This document shows positions 33,810 through 45,279 of a DNA stretch of 64,000 bases, piece by piece (position 1 is the stretch's first letter; each line of letters begins with the position of its first letter). The DNA is from Flavobacteriales bacterium (GTDB taxonomy: Bacteria > Bacteroidota > Bacteroidia > Flavobacteriales_F > PHOS-HE28): positions 48,074 through 112,073 of the forward strand of contig JADKCV010000009.1 of the NCBI GenBank assembly GCA_016718655.1, written 5' to 3'. The translations under genes were made by a program, and so were the position numbers. The notes below the pieces were generated by a model. The model was not told the origin of the DNA, made no database searches, and saw only the letters and a program-made list of their open reading frames with translations.

Positions 33810-35711
33810 ATGAGTGACGCGATCAAGCATGAATGTGGCATTGCGCTGATCCGCTTGCGCAAGCCACTGGAGCACTATCAGGAACGTTACGGATCGCCGC
33901 TCTATGGCCTCAAGAAGCTGTACCTCCTGATGGAGAAACAGCATAACCGTGGGCAGGATGGCGCGGGCATCGCTTCGATCAAGCTGGACCCCACACCTGG
34001 TCTGAACTACATCGATCGCGAGCGCAGCACCGACAAGCAGGCCATCCAGAAGATCTTCGGAAAGGTGAACAAGGGCTATGCAGATGCCCTGGTGGCCGAC
34101 CCCTCGGTGGCGGTGGACGCACGGCGGCTAAAAGAAGCCATGCCCTTCATGGGTGAAGTGCTGCTCGGTCACCTGCGCTATGCCACATTCGGGCGCGACA
34201 GCCTGGAGAATTGCCATCCCAGGAGGCGCTTGAACAACTGGATGACCCGCAACCTCGTGGTGGCTGGCAACTTCAACATGACCAATGTGGACGAGCTCTT
34301 CGACCTGCTCGTGTCCATCGGCCAACACCCCAAGGAACGTAGCGACACGATGACCGTGCTTGAGAAGATCGGGCACTTCCTGGATATGGAGAACGACCGC
34401 TTGGCCCAGATCCATCGGCAACTGGGGTACACCGAGAAGCAGATCACCCAGGTCATCGGGGAGAAGCTCGACGTGAAGCAGATCCTGGTGAACAGTGCGT
34501 TGGACTTCGACGGAGGTTATGCGTTGGCTGGCATGATGGGTCACGGCGACGCCTTCGTGCTCCGCGATCCAGCAGGCATCCGCCCGTGCTATTGGTACGC
34601 AGACGACGAAGTGGTGGTGGTGGCCAGTGAGCGCCCTGCCATCCAGACCGCCTTCCATGTGCGCACCGAGGAGGTGCACGAACTCACTCCGGGCCATGCG
34701 CTCATCATCCGGAAGAACGGATCATACTGCGAGGAACTGGTGCGTGAACCGATCGAGAAACGCTCGTGCAGTTTCGAACGCATCTATTTCAGCCGCGGTA
34801 GCGACCGTGATGTATACCAAGAGCGATTGGCACTTGGCCGTTCCGTCTGCCCGGCCATCCTGGAGGTAGTGGACCATGATCTGGACAATACGGTGTTCTC
34901 CTTCATCCCGAACACTGCTGAAGTGGCCTGTTACGGCATGCTGAAGGAGATGGAGGACGCACTGGACCGCGTGAAGGAGAAGCGCATCCTTGAACTGGGG
35001 CCCTCTCCCGACCCGGTCGCATTACGCGCGATCCTGGCCATGCGGCCTCGTTTGGAGAAGGTGGCGATCAAGGATGCCAAGCTGCGGACCTTCATCACCA
35101 ATGACGACGACCGGGACGACATGGTGGCGCATGTCTATGACATCACTTATGGCACCGTGCGTCCAGGGGTGGACAACCTGGTGGTCATCGACGACAGCAT
35201 CGTTCGGGGAACCACGCTCAAGCAGAGCATCCTGCGCATGCTGGACCGCCTGGAACCCAAGCGCATCGTGGTGGTGAGCAGTGCTCCTCAGATCAGGTAC
35301 CCCGATTGTTATGGTATCGACATGGCAAAAATGGGCGACCTGGCTGCATTCCGCGCTGCGATCGCACTGCTGAAGGAGACCAAGCAGGAGAACATCATCG
35401 ACGACGTTTACGATCGAGCCCGCGCCATGGTGGGCCTGCCCTTGACCGAACAAGAGAATGTGGTGAAGGACATCTACCGTCCCTTCACCGCGCAACAGAT
35501 CAGTGACAAGATCGCCGAGCTGCTGACCCCTGAGGATATGCGGGCGGAGGTGAAGCTGGTCTACCAGAGCATTGAAGGACTGCACGCCGCCTGTCCGCAA
35601 CACACCGGGGATTGGTACTTCACCGGCAACTACCCCACTCCCGGAGGCAATCGGGTCGTGAACCGAGCCTTCATCAATTACTGCGAAGGGAAGAACGTCC
35701 GCGCTTATTGA
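33810..35711 (+). CDS. purF: Amidophosphoribosyltransferase
   Basis: First committed enzyme of purine synthesis, making 5-phosphoribosylamine from PRPP and glutamine. The protein of 633 residues has the Ntn glutaminase domain first: after MSDAIKHE the nucleophile Cys9 begins CGIALIRL, with KQHNRGQDGAGIA behind it; a short propeptide would be removed. The phosphoribosyltransferase domain carries the PRPP motif NLVVIDDSIVRGTTLK. It is longer than the E. coli enzyme in the manner of other Bacteroidota PurF proteins. Start at ATG 33810 is chosen because it places Cys9 correctly; the long upstream in-frame stretch overlaps another gene. Its stop overlaps the convergent protease gene by 7 bp. Confidence 0.95.
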   Translation: MSDAIKHECGIALIRLRKPLEHYQERYGSPLYGLKKLYLLMEKQHNRGQDGAGIASIKLDPTPGLNYIDRERSTDKQAIQKIFGKVNKGYADALVADPSVAVDARRLKEAMPFMGEVLLGHLRYATFGRDSLENCHPRRRLNNWMTRNLVVAGNFNMTNVDELFDLLVSIGQHPKERSDTMTVLEKIGHFLDMENDRLAQIHRQLGYTEKQITQVIGEKLDVKQILVNSALDFDGGYALAGMMGHGDAFVLRDPAGIRPCYWYADDEVVVVASERPAIQTAFHVRTEEVHELTPGHALIIRKNGSYCEELVREPIEKRSCSFERIYFSRGSDRDVYQERLALGRSVCPAILEVVDHDLDNTVFSFIPNTAEVACYGMLKEMEDALDRVKEKRILELGPSPDPVALRAILAMRPRLEKVAIKDAKLRTFITNDDDRDDMVAHVYDITYGTVRPGVDNLVVIDDSIVRGTTLKQSILRMLDRLEPKRIVVVSSAPQIRYPDCYGIDMAKMGDLAAFRAAIALLKETKQENIIDDVYDRARAMVGLPLTEQENVVKDIYRPFTAQQISDKIAELLTPEDMRAEVKLVYQSIEGLHAACPQHTGDWYFTGNYPTPGGNRVVNRAFINYCEGKNVRAY

Positions 35712-37813
35712 GCGTTGATCAGCTGCCCTTTCTTCTTGAGCTTTCTGCCCACCTTGGCCTTGGTCGTGACCCGTGCGTCGCCATGGACCACGATGCGGCA
35801 ATCACGCTCCAGGGTCAAGGACGCACCATCCTCCACCTGCAAGTAGGCACCGGGCATCAGATGGATCACACTGCCCTTCCGCAGTGCAAGGGTGGAACCG
35901 GACCGCACGTGAAGGTGCGCGCCGGACAACAAGGTGAATTGTGTGACCGGTGCGAAATAGGTGATCCCGTCCACGACCTCGGGGTCGCTCAGCCGCGTTG
36001 GGGTCATCGACCGGTCGAGCAACAAGGTGGCGTTGCCCTGCACGGTGAGCGAGCGGCCATCACGTCCTCTGAGCGGTGGTAATACGATGCTATCGGAGCA
36101 CCAACGCACATCCCTATCGATCACCGTGTCATCATTGCGGATATGGACCTTCAACGACCCGCCAGGAACTGCGTCCAACAGCTCGACCCGTATCCCGTTC
36201 AGGTACGTGGCCCTGACATCCGGTGCCTTACCTCCATGTTGCGCACGCGAGCCGCTACTGACCAGGGTGAGTTGCGCGGCGCTAGTGGGGTTAGTGGCCA
36301 TGCCCAATACACGTTCACCGTTAAGCGTGAAGAGGTGCTCAGGCGATCCGTAGAACCCTGCGCGGTGTCGGACCACGCCATTCTCCACCCGGCTGTTCGG
36401 CACCAGGTGTTCACCACGCATGAGCTTCCCGTCGCCGTTCCGATCGAACAAGGGCAATTCCAATTCATGGTTCCCCGTGAAGGGGTTCGCCCGTTCGGGC
36501 AACAGGGCGTAGGCCATGCTCCGTTGTCCCGGGTAGGGACAATCACTCACGGCCTCCCCGAATAGCCGGAGGTCGTAGAGACCGTTCGCAGGCAAAGGGC
36601 GCAAATAGTCGGCATAGCCACCATAAAGATCCTTCCCATTGCGCTGGTCACGATCGACCTGGATGTAGGCTACCAGACCAGGCGGCACACTGTCCACGCA
36701 GGCGAGTTGCTGGTAATGGAAGACGTCCGTTGGACTACCATTGAAGGCACGACCCTGATGGTTCTCTAGCCACAGCCACTGTTGGTAACGGTCATCCGGG
36801 ATGAACGGTAACCGTATTCGGATGACATCACCGGTACTGACGAAGTCGCGTATCAGATAGGTACCGGTATCCCCTGCGAACGGATCAAGGTCACCGTTGA
36901 TGGGCTTGCCTAGGGCGTCGCGCGCGTTCATGCGATACCGTGCATCCGAAGCACTCCAACCCAACCGGTCGCGGTCCCAGCCCGAAGCGGTGAGCAGTGC
37001 GCTCCCACTGGCACCCATCATGCTGTGTCCACCTTGCAGCGTAAGGAAGAAACTGTTGAATTGCGCCGCATTGCCACCACCACTGTGGAAGTTGTTGCCC
37101 CCCAGCAACAAGTGATTGAATTCGTGCTTGAGTATCTCGAAAGGCAGCCCGTTCATGGCCCCGAAACGGCTCTGGGTATCACTCTCATGACCGAACAATT
37201 TGCCGATACTTCCCGGGTCCGTACTTCCTTGTCCGTGTGTGAGACCGTTGTTGCGCACGATCACCATCACATGATCGTACCGGTAGGGATCGTCCGGTCC
37301 AGCCAACTTCGGCATCCCGGGTTGGCCACCGTCCTTCCAAAGGTCGAAGTCGGTGATGCTAAGTCCATGCCGGGTCTGCAGGTCACCCGTGCTGCTGGCC
37401 TCACGCGCAACCAGGGCACCTATTCCGTGTGCACTCGTCACCCCGGGATGATCGCTCTGTTTGATGATGATCAGTCGATCCACATAGTCCCCCAACACGC
37501 TATAGCGACCAAGCGAGATATCATGATAGTACCGGGATATCTCTGCACGCGGGGTGCTCAGCGGTCGGGGGTCGAACAGCTCGTCCTTCCAGCGCGGCAA
37601 CTGGCCACTGGGCCAATGTTCCAGGTCCGGTGGGGCCGGGTCCTTGGAACGGTCCACATCCCAATCCACCTCTGCGAAAAGGACCAGGACTCGAATGGTG
37701 CCATGCGGGGACAGATGCCAACCTTGGGTGCTATTGGGTACATCCAAGTTGTCGGCCTGGGCTCTCAAGGTACCAGCGAAAACGACCAACAGGAGGAGGC
37801 AAAGTGAACGCAT
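35705..37813 (-). CDS. Secreted M6-like metalloprotease
   Basis: A 702-residue exported protein starting at ATG 37813 with signal peptide MRSLCLLLLVVFAGTLRAQ. The centre resembles M6/immune-inhibitor-A-type proteases: an N-terminal block VLVLFAEVDWDVDRS and RYYHDISLGRYSVLGDYVD, then zinc motif HEFNHLLLGGNNFH (HExxH) near residue 240, and after about 80 residues a Ser/Gly loop. The C-terminal third is rich in short beta-strand repeats (LHVRSGSTLALRKGSVIHL), like a right-handed beta-helix. No T9SS sorting domain is visible at the very end (basic LKKKGQLINAQ). Role likely extracellular proteolysis; not certain because key residues after HExxH were not verified. Confidence 0.75.
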   Translation of the reverse strand: MRSLCLLLLVVFAGTLRAQADNLDVPNSTQGWHLSPHGTIRVLVLFAEVDWDVDRSKDPAPPDLEHWPSGQLPRWKDELFDPRPLSTPRAEISRYYHDISLGRYSVLGDYVDRLIIIKQSDHPGVTSAHGIGALVAREASSTGDLQTRHGLSITDFDLWKDGGQPGMPKLAGPDDPYRYDHVMVIVRNNGLTHGQGSTDPGSIGKLFGHESDTQSRFGAMNGLPFEILKHEFNHLLLGGNNFHSGGGNAAQFNSFFLTLQGGHSMMGASGSALLTASGWDRDRLGWSASDARYRMNARDALGKPINGDLDPFAGDTGTYLIRDFVSTGDVIRIRLPFIPDDRYQQWLWLENHQGRAFNGSPTDVFHYQQLACVDSVPPGLVAYIQVDRDQRNGKDLYGGYADYLRPLPANGLYDLRLFGEAVSDCPYPGQRSMAYALLPERANPFTGNHELELPLFDRNGDGKLMRGEHLVPNSRVENGVVRHRAGFYGSPEHLFTLNGERVLGMATNPTSAAQLTLVSSGSRAQHGGKAPDVRATYLNGIRVELLDAVPGGSLKVHIRNDDTVIDRDVRWCSDSIVLPPLRGRDGRSLTVQGNATLLLDRSMTPTRLSDPEVVDGITYFAPVTQFTLLSGAHLHVRSGSTLALRKGSVIHLMPGAYLQVEDGASLTLERDCRIVVHGDARVTTKAKVGRKLKKKGQLINAQ

Positions 37814-37934
37814 GCCCGAAGGTAGCGTCCTGTCTTGGGAGCTGGTCGGATGGCTACCGATCGCGGTTCCCAAGGGCCTTGGTCATCACAGCGCGCGGTA
37901 TGGCACCGGGGTGATGCAAGGCACCCCGTGTCGT

Positions 37935-38474
37935 TCACGCCGATACCGGCCCGGAGCCTCCCAACGGCCGTGGCGCTTTGTACAGCGGCACCGTACTGCA
38001 CGGCTCCCCGAACATAAGCGACTTCACCGCGGGCAGCAGCTTCGCACTAAGTTCCACATACGCGTTCAATGGCACCGGCAGCTTGCTGCATCCCTTCACC
38101 ACAACGCGGGCATCGCGGTATGGTTCAACATCCAGTTGTTGTACGAAGCGGGTAAAGATGGCACGCTCCAGTTGATCGGCATCACCCTGTGTCACGAACG
38201 CTGCGAAGGGCTGCAGGTGCGTGGCCACCAGCATGTAGGCCCAGGTCGGAATGATCGCATCCGCGCTGCAATGCACGCTGACGAACTTGCCCATGTATTG
38301 CGACCAGTCATGTTCCTTGCAGAAGGCGCGCAGGTCATCCTCCTTCAGCGCGATCTCTTGCCACAGTAACGGCTTCAGGTCGAAGACGATGCGTTCACCG
38401 TTCGGGTACATCTCCTCCAGGTCGAGGGTGATGATGCCGCTGGATGCGACCTTGTTGATGATGGGGTCGGACAC
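37935..38474 (-). CDS. DUF2480 family protein of the SUF operon
   Basis: A 179-residue soluble protein of the DUF2480 family, found in Bacteroidota near SUF genes. Family features are visible: NKVASSGIITLDLEEMYP at the N-terminus, LLWQEIALKEDDLRAF, and two patches with possible metal or redox residues, VSVHCSADAIIPTWAYML and VVVKGCSKLPVP. The start ATG is 2 bp after the stop of the membrane protein gene, so it is translated with the upstream SUF genes. Its position as last gene of the operon supports a role in Fe-S cluster biogenesis, but no biochemical role has been established that I know of. Confidence 0.85.
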   Translation of the reverse strand: MSDPIINKVASSGIITLDLEEMYPNGERIVFDLKPLLWQEIALKEDDLRAFCKEHDWSQYMGKFVSVHCSADAIIPTWAYMLVATHLQPFAAFVTQGDADQLERAIFTRFVQQLDVEPYRDARVVVKGCSKLPVPLNAYVELSAKLLPAVKSLMFGEPCSTVPLYKAPRPLGGSGPVSA

Positions 38475-38476
38475 AG

Positions 38477-39112
38477 TTATTGAGGATTAAACGTCCACAC
38501 GAAACTACTGTCATTGATGGCAAAGCGGAAGACCTTGGCGGAGTCCGAATCCAGCAAGATGAGACCCTCATCAGGTTGAACACCTTGTGCGTGTATCCCT
38601 TCGCCGACACCCCATCGATGTTCGAGTATTCCGTTCTTCTCAACGAGCTCCAGCCATGCAGGAGCTATAAGACCGGTCATAGTCCGGACGTCGAAACGAC
38701 TGTCTGAATACTGTATGGTTGGAACATCGAGCACAACGAAGATCGGCGCTGCTACCATGGCGAAGAACATCCGATCCATCAACAAAGTGAACGCTGCGAC
38801 CATGGGATAGAAGAACATGCACCCGGCAATCCACTTTGTAAGTGAAGGCAGTCGCCTCCGATAGAGAGCAAACAAAGCAATCCCTGAAATCAAAAAGAGA
38901 AATGGCGCAAATCGGTCGGCCCAAACGCCTCTGAAGGTCCGGTCAAAGCCAAGGAGTAAAACGACCTGAATGACGGTCACACATAAGGATATCCAGAACG
39001 TACCTAGGATGTACTTGCGTGACTTCGACCATTGACCGCCACTGTGAAAGGCAAAGAAGACTAGGGAAGCATAGACTAAAGCAAACAGGATGGTTGCTTC
39101 CATCAAGAACAA
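38477..39112 (-). CDS. Hypothetical membrane protein inside the SUF operon
   Basis: A 211-residue protein with about four hydrophobic helices in its N-terminal 120 residues (about 5-25, 33-55, 68-85, 97-118) and a soluble C-terminal part ending FAINDSSFVWTFNPQ. I do not recognise a family. It starts 3 bp after the stop of the DUF59 gene and ends 2 bp before the DUF2480 gene, so it is tightly packed in the operon. Its base composition seems lower in GC than its neighbours, which could mean later acquisition. Function unknown; its location does not prove an Fe-S role. Confidence 0.7.
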   Translation of the reverse strand: MFLMEATILFALVYASLVFFAFHSGGQWSKSRKYILGTFWISLCVTVIQVVLLLGFDRTFRGVWADRFAPFLFLISGIALFALYRRRLPSLTKWIAGCMFFYPMVAAFTLLMDRMFFAMVAAPIFVVLDVPTIQYSDSRFDVRTMTGLIAPAWLELVEKNGILEHRWGVGEGIHAQGVQPDEGLILLDSDSAKVFRFAINDSSFVWTFNPQ

Positions 39113-39115
39113 TGT

Positions 39116-39457
39116 TCACATGAACCCCAATTCCAACTGCGCCGCCTCGCTCATCATGCTCCGATCCCACGGCGGCTCGAAGGTGATCTCCACCTTGGCG
39201 CTGCTCACGCCTTGCACACCGGCCACCTTCTGCTCCACTTCGTTGGGCATGCTCTCCGCCACCGGGCACGAGGGACTCGTCAAGGTCATCTTGATACTCA
39301 CATGTGCGCCTGGCTGTCCGTCAGGCAGCTCGTCACCGATGTTCACCTCGTAGATCAAGCCCAGCTCGTACACGTCCACGGGGATCTCGGGGTCGTAGAT
39401 CGTCCGCAGCATGTCGATCACGCGGTCTTCCAGGTGTTTGCGTTCTTCTGGGGTCAT
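39116..39457 (-). CDS. DUF59/MIP18-type Fe-S assembly protein (SufT-like)
   Basis: A 113-residue cytosolic protein of the DUF59 (MIP18) family, implicated in Fe-S cluster assembly or maturation. The motif DPEIPVDVYELGLIYEV is at residues about 24-40, and the conserved Cys lies in TLTSPSCPVAESMP. The domain end EPPWDRSMMSEAAQLELG matches the family. The start at ATG 39457 begins MTPEERKHLEDRVIDML; an in-frame upstream start would add an Arg-rich stub encoded by the adjacent repeat. It lies between sufE and a membrane protein gene on the minus strand, in the normal Bacteroidota SUF order. Confidence 0.88.
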   Translation of the reverse strand: MTPEERKHLEDRVIDMLRTIYDPEIPVDVYELGLIYEVNIGDELPDGQPGAHVSIKMTLTSPSCPVAESMPNEVEQKVAGVQGVSSAKVEITFEPPWDRSMMSEAAQLELGFM

Positions 39458-39482
39458 GGTCGGGAAGAGTGCGAATGCGTTT

Positions 39483-39582
39483 TGACCGCGACGACGCAAC
39501 GACGCAACGTGAAAACTAAGGCCGGTTCAACGCTCTCCAGCAGTGCGCATGCGTCGCGTCGTCGCGTCGTCGCGGTCCAATT
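39483..39582. repeat. Inverted pair of a GC-rich dispersed repeat between sufE and the DUF59 gene
   Basis: Bases 39552-39582 carry CGTCGCGTCGTCGCGTCGTC followed by GCGGTCCAATT. Bases 39483-39511 are a close inverted copy (GACCGCGACGACGCAACGAC...). The two arms of about 28 bases enclose about 40 bp and could fold as one long hairpin. A third copy lies inside sufS (40784-40815). Confidence 0.75.
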
Positions 39583-39587
39583 GGCTT

Positions 39588-40028
39588 TCATGGCTTGGCG
39601 GAATAAGCGAGGGCATAGCGTTTCATCTGATCCAACATCGCACTCAAGCCATTGGCACGGTTAGGGCTCAGGTGTTCCCGCAGGCCGATGCGGTCTATGA
39701 ACTCCGTGGATGCACCAAGGAGCTCCTGCGGCGTGCGGTCGTTGTACACACGCACCAGTAGCGCCACGATGCCCTTGGTGATCATGGCATCGCTGTCGGC
39801 GGTGAAATGGATGATGGTGCCATCGCTGAGCGAAGTCGAAGCGCGTTGTTCCGCATTCAACCACACGCGAGACTGGCAGCCCCTCACCAAGTTGTCGTCG
39901 GTCTTATGCTTCGGCGCGATCAGCGGCAGGTCCTTGCCCAGCTCGATCAGGTGCTCGTAGCGGTCCTGCCAGTCCGTGAACATGGCGAACTCGTCGATGA
40001 GCTCTTGTTGGGTTTGTGCCAATGTCAT
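39588..40028 (-). CDS. sufE: SufE sulfur-transfer protein
   Basis: A 146-residue cytosolic protein that accepts persulfide sulfur from SufS and passes it to the SufBCD scaffold. The catalytic Cys is in LVRGCQSRVWL (near residue 51), and the family block YEHLIELGKDLP with HKTDDN precedes it. The C-terminus, ANGLSAMLDQMKRYALA, is typical. It lies 8 bp after the sufS stop on the minus strand, so is expressed with it. The length is close to usual SufE proteins. Confidence 0.93.
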   Translation of the reverse strand: MTLAQTQQELIDEFAMFTDWQDRYEHLIELGKDLPLIAPKHKTDDNLVRGCQSRVWLNAEQRASTSLSDGTIIHFTADSDAMITKGIVALLVRVYNDRTPQELLGASTEFIDRIGLREHLSPNRANGLSAMLDQMKRYALAYSAKP

Positions 40029-40036
40029 TGTCCCGC

Positions 40037-41296
40037 TTATCGCAACATCTTAACAGCCTTCCTCGTCGCGGCTACCATGGAGTTCACCTCCTCCACCGTA
40101 TTGAAGCACGCGAAGCTCGTCCGCGTCGTTCCACTCACGCCGAAGCGCTCCATCAACGGCTGGGTGCAGTGGTGGCCCGTGCGCACGGCGATGCCTTGCT
40201 GGTCGAGCAGGGTGCCGAGGTCGTAGTGATGCACCCCTTCAATGACGAAGCTGATCACACCCACCTTCTCCTTCGCGGTGCCGATGATGCGCATTCCATC
40301 GATGGTGAGCAGCTCCTTGGTGGCGTGCTCGAGCAGCAGGTGCTCGTGCGCGGCCATGGCCTGCTTGTCGTAGTCCTCCATCCAGCGGATCGCCTCGCCC
40401 AGCCCGATGATGCCCGCGATGTGCGGCGTGCCGGCCTCGAATTTGAAGGGCAGCTTGGCGTAAGTGGTCTTCTCGAAGGTGACCGTGTCGATCATCTCGC
40501 CGCCGCCTTGCCAGGGGGGCATCTCGTTAAGCAGCTCCTCGCGGCCGTACAGCACGCCGGTGCCCGTAGGACCGTAGGCCTTGTGCCCACTGAAGGCGTA
40601 GAGGTCGCAACCAAGGTCCTGCACGTCGATGTCCAGATGCGCGATCGCCTGTGCGCCATCCACCACGGTGACGCCGCCGCGCTTTTTCGCTTCGGCGATC
40701 AGCTCTTTTACCGGGTTGATCGTGCCCAGTGTGTTGCTGACGTGCGTAAGGGCCAACACCTTCGTCCGCTCCGTGAAGTATTCCGTCGCGTCGTCGCGTC
40801 GTCGCGGTTCCAATTCCCCTTCGTCCGTTACCGGGATCACCTTCAGCACTGCACCATGCCGCTCACACGCCAGTTGCCAAGGCACGATGTTGCTGTGGTG
40901 CTCCATGCCGGAGATCAGCACTTCATCACCCTTCTTCAGCAGCAGTTGCCCCAGGCTGAACGCAGCAAGGTTCAGGCTCGCCGTGGTGCCACTGGTGAAG
41001 ATCACCTCGTGGGCATGCTTGGCGTTGATATGGGTGCGGATCGTCTCACGTGCGGCTTCCTGCGCCTCGGTGGCCTTGGTGCTCAGCGTATGCACGCCAC
41101 GGTGCACGTTGGCGTTGATCGTGGCGTAGTACGTGCTCTCGGCCTTGATCACGCGGCGCGGCTTCTGGCTCGTCGCGGCGTTGTCGAAGTACACGAGCGG
41201 CTTGCCATGCACCCTCTCCTTCAGGATCGGGAACTGCGCACGGATCTCCTCCACATCGTATCCCTTCTTTTCGACCGTGTCAGCCGTGGTGCTCAT
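40037..41296 (-). CDS. sufS: Cysteine desulfurase SufS
   Basis: A 419-residue PLP enzyme that takes sulfur from cysteine. The PLP Lys is in FSGHKAYGPTG and the active-site Cys in VRTGHHCTQPLMERF. The start at ATG 41296 overlaps the sufD stop by 4 bp (ATGA), so translation is coupled. An odd stretch, ELEPRRRDDATEYFTERT, stands where other SufS proteins have a hydrophobic/acidic helix turn; the codons for PRRRDDAT come from a GC-rich dispersed repeat also present between downstream genes (see 40784-40815). The stretch is about 3 residues longer than in E. coli SufS. The enzyme is otherwise complete. Confidence 0.95.
   Translation of the reverse strand: MSTTADTVEKKGYDVEEIRAQFPILKERVHGKPLVYFDNAATSQKPRRVIKAESTYYATINANVHRGVHTLSTKATEAQEAARETIRTHINAKHAHEVIFTSGTTASLNLAAFSLGQLLLKKGDEVLISGMEHHSNIVPWQLACERHGAVLKVIPVTDEGELEPRRRDDATEYFTERTKVLALTHVSNTLGTINPVKELIAEAKKRGGVTVVDGAQAIAHLDIDVQDLGCDLYAFSGHKAYGPTGTGVLYGREELLNEMPPWQGGGEMIDTVTFEKTTYAKLPFKFEAGTPHIAGIIGLGEAIRWMEDYDKQAMAAHEHLLLEHATKELLTIDGMRIIGTAKEKVGVISFVIEGVHHYDLGTLLDQQGIAVRTGHHCTQPLMERFGVSGTTRTSFACFNTVEEVNSMVAATRKAVKMLR
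40784..40815. repeat. GC-rich dispersed repeat inside sufS
   Basis: CGTCGCGTCGTCGCGTCGTC then GCGGTTCCAATT (32 bases) is the same as the intergenic copy at 39552-39582 except for one extra T. Read on the minus strand it encodes EPRRRDDAT of SufS, in frame. Confidence 0.8.
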
Positions 41297-42561
41297 AGGG
41301 CTTCGAGCTTCGCGTCGATAAGCGATGCAAGGTGCTTCCGCCACTCCTCGTTCGTGATCCGCTCCAACACTTGTGTCATGAATGCATGTGAAAGCATGCG
41401 CCGCGCTTCAGCCTCACTAACCCCACGCGAACGCAGGTAGAACAAGCCTTTCTCGTCCAGGCGACCGATGGTGCACCCGTGGCTGCACTTCACATCGTCG
41501 GCGTAGATCTCCAGCTCGGGCTTGGTATACACCTTGGCATCGTCGCCTTGCAGGATGTTCGCGTTGCTCTGGTAGGCGCGGGTGCGCTGGGCGTCCTGCT
41601 TCACGTACACCTTGCCGTTGAACACGCCGGTGCCTTTCTCCGCCACGATGCCCTTGTAGAGCTCGTCGCTGGTGCAGTCGGGAACGTCGTGACCGATGTA
41701 GGTATGGTTGTCGCAGTGTGTGGTGCCGTTGAGCACGTACACACCGTTCAGTTCGGCATGCGCTTCCGGACCGGCGAGGGCCACGTTCACTTCGTTGCGC
41801 ACCAGCGAGCCGTTCAAGGTCGTGGTGTCGATGCTGAAACGTCCCTTCGTGCCGATCGTCACGCCATCGAGACCGATGTGAACGGGACCGTTGGCTTCGT
41901 TCTGCAGCAGGTGGATCGTGAGGTTCGCGCCTTCGCCGATCAGGTTTTCGCGGATGCTATTGATAAGGGAGGTGGACGCATTGCCCTCCGCCACGTGTTC
42001 AATGATCACCTCCACCTCCGCACCCTCATGCAACATGAACAGATCGCGCGGCTGGATCAGCTGACCGCCATCGGTGGTGATGTGGAGTACGTGGAGCGGC
42101 TTGCTCGTCTTCGTGCCTTTCGTGGCGAGGATGATAAGGCCGTCGGTGGGTGCGGCGGTGTTCATCGCCGTGAAGAGACGATCTCCGATGGGTGCGACCT
42201 GTCCGTAGTGGGCCTTCACCGGGCCGTGCACCAGGTGGTGCTTCAGGCTGTCGATGACGATGCCCTTGTCTGTCTTCAGGTCATCGCTGAGGTCCGCGCG
42301 GAAGTGGCCGTTAACGAAGACGATGCGGGTGGTGTCGAAGGGCAGGCGTGCGGGAAGTGTGACGGTCGCATCACCCTTCGGCGTGATGTACGGCTGGTTG
42401 AACAGCTTGCCCACGCGTGTGTACTTCCACGCTTCGGTCTTGCTGGTGGGCACGGGCAGTGTGTGTACCTGGGCCAGGGCTTCGGCAGCGTTGGGCCAGG
42501 TGCTTCCTTCGAGCAGCGGCAGCACCGTTGCTTTCGGATCGATGATGGTAGTAGTCGTCAT
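41293..42561 (-). CDS. sufD: SufD, Fe-S scaffold subunit
   Basis: A 422-residue member of the SufB/SufD beta-helix family, forming the SufBC2D scaffold on which Fe-S clusters are built. Features: N-terminal helical part with KTEAWKYTRVGKLFNQPY, a long right-handed parallel beta-helix (about 130-350), and C-terminal motif KCSHGCTIGRLDEKGLFYL then RSRGVSEAEARRMLSHAF, which carries the conserved Cys/His near the SufB interface. The ATG at 42561 is 36 bp after sufC. The stop overlaps the start of sufS. Confidence 0.95.
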   Translation of the reverse strand: MTTTTIIDPKATVLPLLEGSTWPNAAEALAQVHTLPVPTSKTEAWKYTRVGKLFNQPYITPKGDATVTLPARLPFDTTRIVFVNGHFRADLSDDLKTDKGIVIDSLKHHLVHGPVKAHYGQVAPIGDRLFTAMNTAAPTDGLIILATKGTKTSKPLHVLHITTDGGQLIQPRDLFMLHEGAEVEVIIEHVAEGNASTSLINSIRENLIGEGANLTIHLLQNEANGPVHIGLDGVTIGTKGRFSIDTTTLNGSLVRNEVNVALAGPEAHAELNGVYVLNGTTHCDNHTYIGHDVPDCTSDELYKGIVAEKGTGVFNGKVYVKQDAQRTRAYQSNANILQGDDAKVYTKPELEIYADDVKCSHGCTIGRLDEKGLFYLRSRGVSEAEARRMLSHAFMTQVLERITNEEWRKHLASLIDAKLEAL

Positions 42562-42596
42562 TTCGTTGGGGCGGGAAGTTTCCCGCCCTTACAGAT

Positions 42597-43337
<741 letters not shown>

Positions 43338-43343
43338 TGGCAG

Positions 43344-43786
43344 ATTCTTGATTCCTAATTCCTGATTCACTGAGCGCTTCGAACGACTTGGAGCCTTTCA
43401 TGTCGCTGTTGCGCAGGTAACGCATGAAGTTGCCGATGTCCTTGCTCGCCTTGAGGCATTTCGGGACGAGAACATCGAACTCGGTTTGTGAGATATGGCC
43501 ACGATCCAAAGCGCGAAAGAGCTGGGACCGCGTTTCTCCAATGGAGCCTTTTGAGATCGAGAGGAACTGAAAGAATTCCTTGTTGCCATCACGCTCGAAC
43601 CCCTCGGCGATATTGTCCATGCATGATCCAGAGGACCGACTGATCTGACGGACCAGTTCGAAGTCCTTGGCAAACGACCCTTTGGAACACAATGCGTAGA
43701 CATCCTTGCAGATCTCGCGAGCCTGCTGCCAGATCTCCATATCCTCGAACTGTATGATCGTCGCCATGCGAATCAGGAATCAGCAA

Positions 43787-43789
<3 letters not shown>
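43344..43789. mobile_element. IVS-like cassette: four-helix gene with terminal inverted repeats
   Basis: The gene is bounded by imperfect inverted repeats. Left copy 43344-43369 reads GATTCTTGATTCCTAATTCC + TGATTC; its reverse complement begins GAATCAGGAATTAGGAAT. Right copy 43770-43789 reads GAATCAGGAATCAGCAATTA; 17 of 20 positions agree. The right repeat contains the sufB stop codon. The unit sits between sufB and sufC, genes that are normally adjacent. Confidence 0.65.
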
Positions 43790-45233
<1,444 letters not shown>

Positions 45234-45279
45234 TTCGTTTTCTGTTCGGTTAACCCGGTGGGTCGACGCTACACCGTGG

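Noticed and set aside
36900..37115. Small plus-strand frame opposite the metalloprotease
   Set aside because: Shadow of the minus-strand gene; no start context or conserved motif.
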